Shown here one piece after another: positions 56,141-64,000 of a DNA stretch of 64,000 bases (positions are counted from its first letter, which is position 1; each line of letters starts with the position of its first letter). The notes below the pieces were generated by a model. The model was not told the DNA's origin, did not search any database, and saw only the letters and a program-made list of their open reading frames with translations. The position numbers were made by a program, and so were the translations under genes. Where the stretch lies: positions 1 to 64,000 of the forward strand of contig NZ_JAKRGH010000012.1 of assembly GCF_022347565.1 (NCBI RefSeq), read 5' to 3'. The DNA is from Vibrio sp. Of7-15 (lineage in GTDB: Bacteria > Pseudomonadota > Gammaproteobacteria > Enterobacterales > Vibrionaceae).

Positions 56141-58294
56141 ATGACACAACAAGTTAAACAGAAAATCTTAATGGTTGATGATGAGCCTAAAAATCTTTTG
56201 GCGTTAGAAACCTTGCTGGAAGATATTGGGGCAGAATTACACACCGCTGCTTCAGGCAATGAGGCACTTAAGTTATGTGCTCGCCATGAGTATTGTCTTG
56301 TGTTACTTGATGTGCAAATGCCAGTCATGGATGGTTTTGAAACGGCGGAGTATTTGCGATCAGTTGGGCGGACTCGGTTTATTCCCATTATTTTTGTTAC
56401 CGCCATTAATAAAAGTAAACAGCACATTTTTAAAGGCTATGAAGTTGGTGCTGTTGATTATTTATTTAAACCACTCGATACCCACAACCTTATTTCAAAA
56501 GTGAAAATATTCATGCAGTTGGATCAACAGAAGCAGCATGTTGATTTGCTGAAAAATGAATTAGAACAAAAAGTGAAAGAGCAGCAGAATGAGATCCGCG
56601 AACGCATCGCGGCCCAGCAAGAGCTGCAAAGTTATAAAGAACAGCTTGAAACGAAAGTGGAAGAGCGAACCAGAGAATTGCAACTTTCTCAAAAAGAAGC
56701 GTTATTATTTGCCGAGAGAGCAAAACAAGCTTCGAAAGCAAAAAGTGAATTTTTAGCGACCATGAGTCATGAAATTCGCACGCCTTTGAATGGCATTATC
56801 GGGATGACCAGTTTTTTGTTGGAATCGAAACTCGATAAAGATCAAACGACGTTTGCTGAATCTATTAATAGTTCAGCGGATGCGCTGTTGAATGTGATTA
56901 ACGATGTGCTGGATTTTTCAAAAATAGAAGCGGGCAGCATTGAGCTGGAAAAAGTCCCGTGTAATTTACATTTTTTATTAAATCATTTAACGGAACTCTT
57001 GGCTTTTGGTTCTGAAAAAAAAGGGCTGCACTTTTCCTGCTTTCTTGACTCAAACGTGAATCCTTTTGTTCTTGGGGATCAAGTTCGTCTTAGTCAGATT
57101 TTAATTAACCTTGCAAATAATGCCATTAAATTTACCTCCAATGGTGAAGTGACCGTACATGTTTCATTGGATGGCACTGCGACCATTGCGGGTAATCAAA
57201 AATTGAAGTTCATGGTCCGAGATACAGGCATTGGTATTTCCCAGCAAGGGCAAAGTAAATTATTTAAAGCGTTTAGTCAGGTGGACTCTTCCACCACACG
57301 CCGATACGGGGGGACAGGTCTGGGATTGGCCATCAGTAAAAAATTGGCGGAGATGATGGGGGGAAGTATCTCCATTGAAAGTGAAGAAGGGAAAGGTTCT
57401 GTTTTTATTGTTCACCTCACGATGCCAATCGAACCCGATAAAGTTGTGGCTGGGTGTGTTGAATACGATGTCGATATGCGTTCAAAAACCGTGCTGCTCG
57501 GTGAGCCAGAATTAGTTTATCAACGAAACCTGAGTAAACAACTTGAGCAGTGGGGCTGCAAAGTGACGGTGATGGGTAATGTGAATGACAGCAATATGCT
57601 TAGCCATCATTTTGATTTGGTGATTATTGAACAGTCATTTTTACAAATGTTGCCGTATGAGTTTAAAAATCGTTTGTTGTCAGAAAAAACGCCGATCATG
57701 GTGATGTATCAAGCTCAGCGATTGAATGAGTTAGACAGTATCTGCCAAGGGTTTACGGTTATTGATCGCATTACACGCCCGATTAAACAGATTGAACTCA
57801 GAGACAGTTGCGCCGACTTTTTAGGTGTAGCAAGAATCCGCCCTATTGAACGTAAATCTCAGCAGCTAGACAGTGTGGCTTGCATGTCGGTGTTGTTGGC
57901 TGAAGATGATGTAGTTAACCAAAATGTCTTCACGCGTATGTTGAAGAAGCTTAATCATAAGCTCACTGTGGTTGATAATGGTGAGTTAGCGTTGGAAAGG
58001 CTTCGTAGCGGTGAGCAATTTGATTTGATTTTAATGGATTGCCAAATGCCAGTGATGGATGGTTTTCAAACCACGCAAGCCATTCGTAAAGATGTGGCGC
58101 TGGCTCACATGCCAATTATTGCGCTAACGGCAAACGCGACCAAAGAGGATCGGCAGCGCTGCTTAGATGCGGGAATGGACGATTACCTTTCTAAGCCGAC
58201 CAAAGTGAATATGTTAAATGACATGCTTAATACGTGGCACAATCGCCAACATCCAGCGGACATGTCTTCGGATCACCATGGTCAACTAGGTTAG
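56141..58294 (+). CDS. Cytosolic hybrid histidine kinase (REC-HisKA-ATPase-REC)
   Basis: The 717-residue protein has no membrane segment. The N-terminal receiver has Asp57 ([13 protein letters not shown]). A coiled coil (about 125-200) leads to HisKA with His210 ([16 protein letters not shown]) and an ATPase ([22 protein letters not shown]). A divergent receiver-like region (about 445-560) lacks a clear Asp site, and a C-terminal receiver has Asp633 ([13 protein letters not shown]). The N-terminal receiver probably takes its phosphate from another kinase, perhaps the neighbour 107 bp upstream. No Hpt. Confidence 0.9.
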   Translation: MTQQVKQKILMVDDEPKNLLALETLLEDIGAELHTAASGNEALKLCARHEYCLVLLDVQMPVMDGFETAEYLRSVGRTRFIPIIFVTAINKSKQHIFKGYEVGAVDYLFKPLDTHNLISKVKIFMQLDQQKQHVDLLKNELEQKVKEQQNEIRERIAAQQELQSYKEQLETKVEERTRELQLSQKEALLFAERAKQASKAKSEFLATMSHEIRTPLNGIIGMTSFLLESKLDKDQTTFAESINSSADALLNVINDVLDFSKIEAGSIELEKVPCNLHFLLNHLTELLAFGSEKKGLHFSCFLDSNVNPFVLGDQVRLSQILINLANNAIKFTSNGEVTVHVSLDGTATIAGNQKLKFMVRDTGIGISQQGQSKLFKAFSQVDSSTTRRYGGTGLGLAISKKLAEMMGGSISIESEEGKGSVFIVHLTMPIEPDKVVAGCVEYDVDMRSKTVLLGEPELVYQRNLSKQLEQWGCKVTVMGNVNDSNMLSHHFDLVIIEQSFLQMLPYEFKNRLLSEKTPIMVMYQAQRLNELDSICQGFTVIDRITRPIKQIELRDSCADFLGVARIRPIERKSQQLDSVACMSVLLAEDDVVNQNVFTRMLKKLNHKLTVVDNGELALERLRSGEQFDLILMDCQMPVMDGFQTTQAIRKDVALAHMPIIALTANATKEDRQRCLDAGMDDYLSKPTKVNMLNDMLNTWHNRQHPADMSSDHHGQLG

Positions 58295-58312
58295 TCTTTT
58301 CGTCGCGCTGAG

Positions 58313-59512
58313 TTAGACGGTTTGTGTCATGGGCTTTTGCTCTTGTTTTTTCACCACGTAATTGGTTAAAAATAAAATAGCGATAGGAAAAATTGACACG
58401 ATTAACATCCACTCCCACCCTTGGGAAAATAGCACCATGCCAGCCCCTAAAGAACCTGAAGCTTGAAAAGCGGTAATGGAAAAGTCATTGGTGGCTTGTA
58501 CTTTAAAACGCTCACTGGCTTTATATACTTTCGGCAATAAAGACGTGCCACAGACAAACAAGAAATTCCACCCTACCCCGAGTAAGATTAATGCCCACCA
58601 GTAGCTGTGAACACTGTGGCCCGTTAGGCCTACCGCAATGCATGCCAGCATGATCAAACAGCCAATACTGATTAAGCGATACAACCCCAGATGTTTAATA
58701 AAAAAGGCAGTAAATAGTGAAGGTAAATACATCGCGACAACATGGCTTTGGATCACCCATTTGGCGTGTTGAATATCGTGACCGTGGTGTTGCATGGCCA
58801 GCGGAGTAGCGGTCATTAAAAAAGCCATGACAGCGTATGCGGTTAACCCTGAACCTAGCGCGAGCCAAAAAATGGGTTGTTTTATAATGGTGACGAGTGA
58901 ACGAGCTTCAGAATCTGTTTCTGCTTTTTCTTGAATTTGAAGTGGCTTCATCCCAAACAATAAAATCAATGCACCTATGATTTCTAATACTCCGAGTGCC
59001 ACGTAAGCGTTGGCATATTGGCTATCAAAGATATTCACAAACTGGCCTAAATTCAGAAGCTCTGGCCCTACAATGGCAGCCGCTATTCCCCCTAATAGCA
59101 CCAAGCTAATGGCACTTGGGTGTGCGCTGGCGTCTTTGCAGCTCTCAATGGCTGCAAATCGGTATTGCCCTACATACGCAAGCTGAGTGCCCAAAATAAA
59201 GCTGCATCCCACAAATCCCCAGAACGATTCTTGCTCAATAGAAAACCCGGCTAGAAAAGCGACCAGTGAGCTGATAGTGGCTGCGGTAACAAAAGCGGTT
59301 TTTCTCCCCCACTTCTTTTGAATGTTTGCAGCAGGGAAAACATTAAGGGAGACCCCTAAAATTAATGCCGTGACCGGAAGAGTGACAAAGTCAGTGTTTG
59401 TAGTCAGTTCAGTGCCAATAATGCCACCAAGGAACACATTCAGTGCGCCAACAGAAAGGACAAAGGGTTGGACTAAAGCGAGTAACCAGGAATTCCAAGG
59501 AAGTTGTTTCAT
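58313..59512 (-). CDS. MFS transporter
   Basis: The ~399-residue protein has about 12 hydrophobic segments and the loop-2 motif region NIQKKWGRKTAF (R/K-x-GRR-type), so it belongs to the major facilitator superfamily. Substrate unknown; the short loops and 12-helix layout suggest a sugar or drug type but I cannot choose. The ATG at 59512 gives MKQLPWNSWLLAL; a GTG at 59554 adds polar residues. Neither has a good binding site. Confidence 0.82.
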   Translation of the reverse strand: MKQLPWNSWLLALVQPFVLSVGALNVFLGGIIGTELTTNTDFVTLPVTALILGVSLNVFPAANIQKKWGRKTAFVTAATISSLVAFLAGFSIEQESFWGFVGCSFILGTQLAYVGQYRFAAIESCKDASAHPSAISLVLLGGIAAAIVGPELLNLGQFVNIFDSQYANAYVALGVLEIIGALILLFGMKPLQIQEKAETDSEARSLVTIIKQPIFWLALGSGLTAYAVMAFLMTATPLAMQHHGHDIQHAKWVIQSHVVAMYLPSLFTAFFIKHLGLYRLISIGCLIMLACIAVGLTGHSVHSYWWALILLGVGWNFLFVCGTSLLPKVYKASERFKVQATNDFSITAFQASGSLGAGMVLFSQGWEWMLIVSIFPIAILFLTNYVVKKQEQKPMTQTV

Positions 59513-59687
59513 TCGAGTTCTGTGATTAAAGGTAACGTGTTGGAATTGAATCACAAAAACGGAATTAAGTTAATAAAATGTTATTAGCTAAGTTGCTTAA
59601 AAGAACGGTCTTATCTAAGTTAGATAGAGCAAACCATGAAGATTTGCTCTGAGGTAGAGTTGGTGATTAGGTTATAAAATAGTGGGT

Positions 59688-60116
59688 TTAAATGTGCTCA
59701 TTTAACCATTGATTAAATTGACCTTTTGGTAATGCACCATTGATTGTGGCCACCATTTTTCCTTGTTTAAAGACCATCACCGTTGGAATGCTGCGAATTT
59801 GGTATTGAGCTCCTAGCGCTTGTTGTGCTTCGGTATCAATTTTTACAAATCGGGCTTGGCCTGTACGCTCTTTTGCAACATCTGAAAATACCGGGGCAAA
59901 ACCAACACATGGATTACACCACGGTGCCCAAAAATCCACTACAACGGCTTGTTCGCTATTAAGTAGCTGACTGAAGTTCGTGCTTGTCCCTTCTAATGGC
60001 GCACCGTCAAATAAAGTATCTTTACATTTTCCACAATTGGCCTGTTCTGTGACACGCTCGTTAGGAACGCGATTTAGTGCTTGGCAATGAGGACAGCGGG
60101 TCGTAAAAGTTGTCAT
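59688..60116 (-). CDS. trxC: Thioredoxin 2 (TrxC) with CNPC active site
   Basis: The 142-residue protein has the N-terminal zinc finger of TrxC (Cys8-x2-Cys11 and Cys28-x2-Cys31) and a thioredoxin fold. The active site reads WCNPC (Cys67, Cys70) instead of the usual WCGPC. The cis-Pro loop IRSIPTVMVF is normal. It reduces protein disulfides in the cytosol, often under oxidative stress. The Gly-to-Asn change should alter redox potential or partner choice. Confidence 0.92.
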   Translation of the reverse strand: MTTFTTRCPHCQALNRVPNERVTEQANCGKCKDTLFDGAPLEGTSTNFSQLLNSEQAVVVDFWAPWCNPCVGFAPVFSDVAKERTGQARFVKIDTEAQQALGAQYQIRSIPTVMVFKQGKMVATINGALPKGQFNQWLNEHI

Positions 60117-60435
60117 GGTTGGCTACTCTTTTATTTCCATTTAATGGCCCCAAGAGTAACGAATTTATCAGTGAAAGGGAAAATGGAAAAAGTGATAGCA
60201 GCAATCGATAAAATCTATTAAAAGATTGATTAGGTGAGCTGTTGCACCCACGAGACTTAACCGTGATCGCTTGTTTTTACTGTGATATATTTTAATTAGA
60301 TATGATTAAAGAGGCCAACATTTCTTTGAATGTATTCAATATGTATCAAAGAATAAGAGGGACAAAGTGGCCTTTGTGTTATTTTTTGGTACGACATACT
60401 TGGCTTTGTGTTGACTAGGGAAGTGAAAATTCTGT
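60117..60435. other. Intergenic region between trxC and the second FapA-family gene
   Basis: About 320 bp hold divergent promoters. I see no recognisable operator, riboswitch or repeat. AGGGAAGTG just before 60436 supplies the ribosome binding site. Confidence 0.4.
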
Positions 60436-62118
60436 ATGTGGCAATCTCTAATAAAGCTGTCTGAGGACAGTCAACAAGTTATTACTCAATTACCGGAGCA
60501 GTTCCAACTAGAATCAGAACTTACATTAGTGGATCTCGATGTTGCTTTAGAAGAGATTGGCGCAAAAGATTTCTTAGTGGATAAAGAGGCGGTAAGTAGT
60601 TTTGTTACTGAGTTAAAGGGCAGCTTAAGCTGTGAATCTCGTGTTATTGCTGAGCGTAAAGATGCGTCTTTTCGTATCGATGTTGACGAAGATGAAATGC
60701 AAGCCACGATGACGGTGACTGGAGCTTATGGTGGTGGTCCGTTACAAGGCAATTTAATGATAGCGGCATTAGCAAAACAAAAAATTGCGAAAGGGATCAT
60801 TAAGGTAGGTTTACAGCGTGTTCTGGCTGCCAGTAAAAAGTTAGCACCTGGGGAGGAGTTTTCTCATCTTGTTGCGAAAGGCGTATTGCCTAAACATGGT
60901 GCAGATGCTCAATTCCATCCATTGGTTGAAGATTTTAGAGAGCAAGTGCTACAGCCCCAAGAAATCGAAGGGGATGATCAAGGCCGCGTGGATATGCGAA
61001 ACCTTGGTGAAACCATTACGGTGAATGAAGGGGATAAGCTCATGAAGCGTACCCCAGCGACGCGTGGCAAACATGGTTTTACCGTACTTGGCAATGTGCT
61101 CGAAGCCGAACCAGGGCGGAACACGAAATTAAAAGCAGGTAAGGGAGCCAAAGTTGCGGAAGATGATCCGAACTTACTGGTTGCCACCCTCTCTGGCATG
61201 CCGTGGATTCATGAACATGGTGCAGAAGTGGATAATACCTTATGCCTAAATACTATTGATATCACAACAGGCCATATTAAATTCAAAGGCAGTGTGGTGG
61301 TCAGTGGTGATGTGACGCCAGGTATGATGGTTCGAGCCACTGGCAGCGTGACTGTTGGTGGGTTCATTGAATCTGCTAATGTACAAGCACACGGTGATGT
61401 GGTTGCCATGAAAGGGATCATTGGCCACCAAGTCGAAAAAGGTGAAGAGTATTCTTGTTTTGTTAAAGCTGCGGGCAGCATAACTTCTAAGTTCACGCAA
61501 TACGCCGATGTTCAGGCCAGCAAAGACATTAACTTAGGCCTTCACGCCATGCACAGTTTAGTGCGTAGTGGTAAATCGGTTACTGTGATGGACAGCGCAG
61601 AGCGTAATGGCACCATTTGTGGTGGTGAGGTGTTTGCTGCGGAGAATATTACCACCGTCAATCTGGGGGCGACGGCGGGTACTGAAACATTGGTGAATGC
61701 ATTTACTCGTTATGGTAAATACAAAGAGTCTATCGAGAAGCTGCAAGAAGCGTATAAAGCCGCGCAAGATGATACCATGAAAGTGGTGCGTGCAGAGCTG
61801 GATTTGTCGAAGGTACCAAAAGCGGAACGTACTCAAGAGATGACGGATAACATTCAGCAAATGAAGGCAAAAAATGCCGAAGAATTATCCAGCACCAAAA
61901 ATCGTTTGGAGTTGCGAGAGCAAGAATTTAACGATTTATTGAAAGACAATGCCATCATCGCAAAAAATCATGTTTTTCCTCGGGTGACATTGCAGTTTGG
62001 TGACGATCAAGTGGTGACGAAGCGCGATCATGGTCCATGTCGCATTAGTTTTAATCAATATGAGATTAAACTGACTCCAATTATGGGGACGAAAAAAGAG
62101 ATGGTAGAAAGCGAATAA
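60436..62118 (+). CDS. FapA-family (DUF342) protein, copy 2
   Basis: The 560-residue paralogue of the protein at 25442-27121 is alignable end to end: VTGAYGGGPLQGNLMIAALA, TPATRGKHGFTVLGNVLEAE, GHIKFKGSVVVSGDVTPGMM and MKGIIGHQVEKGE have direct counterparts there. It has the same beta-helix core and C-terminal coiled coil. Function unknown beyond family links to flagellar pole or kinase regulation. It lies in its own unit and ends with a terminator. Confidence 0.86.
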   Translation: MWQSLIKLSEDSQQVITQLPEQFQLESELTLVDLDVALEEIGAKDFLVDKEAVSSFVTELKGSLSCESRVIAERKDASFRIDVDEDEMQATMTVTGAYGGGPLQGNLMIAALAKQKIAKGIIKVGLQRVLAASKKLAPGEEFSHLVAKGVLPKHGADAQFHPLVEDFREQVLQPQEIEGDDQGRVDMRNLGETITVNEGDKLMKRTPATRGKHGFTVLGNVLEAEPGRNTKLKAGKGAKVAEDDPNLLVATLSGMPWIHEHGAEVDNTLCLNTIDITTGHIKFKGSVVVSGDVTPGMMVRATGSVTVGGFIESANVQAHGDVVAMKGIIGHQVEKGEEYSCFVKAAGSITSKFTQYADVQASKDINLGLHAMHSLVRSGKSVTVMDSAERNGTICGGEVFAAENITTVNLGATAGTETLVNAFTRYGKYKESIEKLQEAYKAAQDDTMKVVRAELDLSKVPKAERTQEMTDNIQQMKAKNAEELSSTKNRLELREQEFNDLLKDNAIIAKNHVFPRVTLQFGDDQVVTKRDHGPCRISFNQYEIKLTPIMGTKKEMVESE

Positions 62119-62143
62119 TTTCTGCTATTCAGATAAAAACCTA

Positions 62144-62179
62144 AAAACTTCGCTGCCATTTATGGTTCGCGGAGTTTTT
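62144..62179 (+). terminator. Terminator of the second FapA-family gene
   Basis: AAAACTTCGC pairs with GCGGAGTTTT (one T-G wobble) and is followed by TTTTTT, 25 bp beyond the stop codon. Confidence 0.75.
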
Positions 62180-62374
62180 TTACCTTCTAACTTTCTTGAA
62201 AACCTCTTTAACCCTTCTCTTAACCTCATATTTTATAAGTATATATTTCTATTTTTATACACGTGTGAATGCATACAAACAGAGGTTTTAATCTATAGTT
62301 AATAGAATTATATCTATTGATGAAGTTAGTCTGTTGAAGTGTGTGGTAGCAGCTTACTTGAAATAAGGGGGCGC

Positions 62375-64000
62375 TATGCACTTTTTTCTACCCGCTACCA
62401 TTAAAGGTAAGCTGTATTTCACATCGTTATTGCTTGTTATTTCTTTGGTGTTATTTGGTTTTGTATTTGAATTGTCATTTAGGCAGCTCGATACGTTGCA
62501 AAGCTCGTCCAAAATGATGCTACAAAGCCAGAACGACATCTTAATGCTGCGTCGCCACGAAAAAGACTTTTTATCTCGCTTGGATGAAAAGTATGTCGGG
62601 AAGTTTGAGCAAACTCTGACAGGCTTACAATCGACGCTTACTCTCATGAGCCAACAGTTAGATGAGAGAGGTGTCGAAGGGACTCGTGATATCCAACACA
62701 TGCAGTCTTTGCTGGATGATTATTGGCGTGATTTTAAGATGATTGCCCAATATAAAATGAAAGCAGGGTTTGATCATCACTCTGGATTACATGGTGATGC
62801 TCGTGATGCTGCTCACTTCTTAGAGAACATTATTCAAAAATCAGGCGATGATAAAATATACAGTCATCTTCTGACGTTACGTCGTCACGAAAAAGACTTT
62901 TTACAGCGAAGTGATAAGTATTATGCGAGACAGTTCGAGAGCACGTATCAAGCGTTGTTGCAGTCCCTTTCAGGATCGCGTTTGACACACAGTGAGCAAG
63001 TCTCTTTAGGGGCTGGATTACGTCGTTACCGAGACACATTCACGTCTTTAGTTGATGCCATTGAGGTGATTGGTTTTTCTCATAACTTAGGTCTTCAAGG
63101 TCAATTACGCCGCTCGGTTCATGAGGTCGAAAAAAACATCGAGCTTCTCCATCAAAGTTTGAGTTTGGTAATAGCCGATAAGCATCAATTGGTCCGAGTT
63201 AGGCTGATGGCATTTGGCATTGTTTCTGGGGCGATTCTCATTGGTTTGCTGTTTTTGCTGACACGTTCAGTCACGTCTAGAGTGAAAAGTGTTAATGCGT
63301 TAATGAAAGATATTGCTTCTGGGGAGGCTAACTTATCAGTCAAAATGGATGAGTCGGGTAAAGATGAATTATCGGAACTGGCTTGTTCGTTTAATCAGTT
63401 TGTCAGCAAGCTACAGAAATTAGTTGGCAGTGTTGGTGTTATTGCTTCGCAGTTAACCGATTCTTCATCGGAAACCGCTGCATTAGCCACTCAAACTCAA
63501 GAAAATGCTGAAGCCCAGCAGTCTGAATCTGAAATGGTTGCTACGGCGGCAAACCAATTGGCTGCAACTAGTCGAGACATTGCGGTTAGCGTAGCGAATG
63601 CGGCCAACGAAGCTGAAAAACTGAACATGACCGCTAAACAAGGGCAAGAGATAAACCACCTTATGTTCGAAGGCGTGACGGAGTTGGCTGCTCGGGTTGA
63701 GTCGTCACAAAATGCCATTGTTGCGCTTGAAAAAGAAAGTGATCGTATTGGCTCATTCATTGATTTGATCCGTGATATTACCGATCAAACTAATCTATTG
63801 GCACTTAATGCCGCCATTGAAGCGGCGCGTGCGGGTGAGCAAGGGCGAGGCTTCGCGGTTGTGGCGGATCAAGTGCGTGAGTTGGCCATGAAAACCCATG
63901 ATTCCACCGATGAAATTACGGTGATCATTGAGCAATTGCAAAAAGGGATTAAAAACAGTGTTGATCTGATGCAGAAAAACAAACAGTGTGCCGATGAGAG
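62375..64000 (+). CDS. HBM-type methyl-accepting chemoreceptor (partial)
   Basis: The frame is open from ATG 62375 to the window edge (542 codons) with AAGGGGG upstream. A membrane helix (about 15-34) is followed by a periplasmic helical bimodular (HBM) sensor holding two copies of LRRHEKDFL...KY (about 61-77 and 168-184). A second helix (about 282-303), a HAMP domain and the signalling hairpin follow (tip [20 protein letters not shown]). HBM receptors elsewhere bind small organic acids such as TCA intermediates. The C-terminal end of the hairpin is cut off by the window edge. Confidence 0.92.

Noticed and set aside
59626-59650. AGAGCAAA/TTTGCTCT inverted repeat as trxC terminator
   Set aside because: The stem is only 8 bp and no T run follows on either strand, so support is too weak to list.

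Overview
The window is the replication-origin region of the second chromosome of a member of the Vibrionaceae. The anchor is a 666-residue RctB initiator (33.1-35.1 kb) beside a methylation-rich origin. That origin has six ATGATCA-type repeats at an exact 23-bp period, a perfect DnaA box and an AT-rich ATCA-repeat region. A parA2-parB2 operon and five parS2-type palindromes (TTTACANTGTAAA) lie to its left. Gene content and order (putA/putP, vqmR-vqmA, pdxH, a Lap-type secretion locus, a CheY-to-PP2C chemosensory cluster) resemble Vibrio cholerae chromosome 2 as I remember it. I cannot fix the genus from the sequence alone. I see no insertion sequence, CRISPR array, rRNA or tRNA.

Left arm (1-31.8 kb). 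The window opens inside the N-terminus of a giant LapA-like adhesin. Next is a proline catabolism block: putP, a free-standing PutA C-terminal-domain protein, putA and an AraC regulator. A 0.6-kb gap rich in RctB-like sites follows, then a secreted coiled-coil/PEGA/FGE protein, the vqmR-vqmA quorum-sensing pair and pdxH. A DctB/DctD-like two-component pair comes next, its regulator carrying a degenerate AAA+ domain. It sits just before a six-gene Lap operon (lapC, lapE, OmpA-like lipoprotein, lapG, lapD, lapB) that would export, retain and release the adhesin under c-di-GMP control. An HD-GYP phosphodiesterase converges on that operon. A FapA-family protein, tmcA, parB2 and parA2 complete the arm.

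Origin (31.8-33.1 kb) and right arm (33.1-64 kb). After rctB come two Opp/Dpp-type ABC ATPases and a small coupled protein behind a Fur-like box. A chemosensory operon follows: STAS, cheY, cheA, two cheW, a soluble triple-PAS receptor, cheR, cheD, cheB, a membrane receptor-like protein, a second STAS and a REC-PP2C-ATPase switch protein. The rest is a metallopeptidase, a small basic protein, two large hybrid histidine kinases, an MFS transporter, trxC, a second FapA-family protein and the start of an HBM-type chemoreceptor.

How it fits together. Origin control (RctB, ParAB2, their sites) is surrounded by surface-lifestyle signalling: adhesin retention through LapD/LapG, c-di-GMP turnover, DPO/VqmA quorum sensing, oxygen-type PAS chemosensing with partner switching, and multi-REC kinases. 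Most right-arm genes, and many left-arm genes, point away from the origin.
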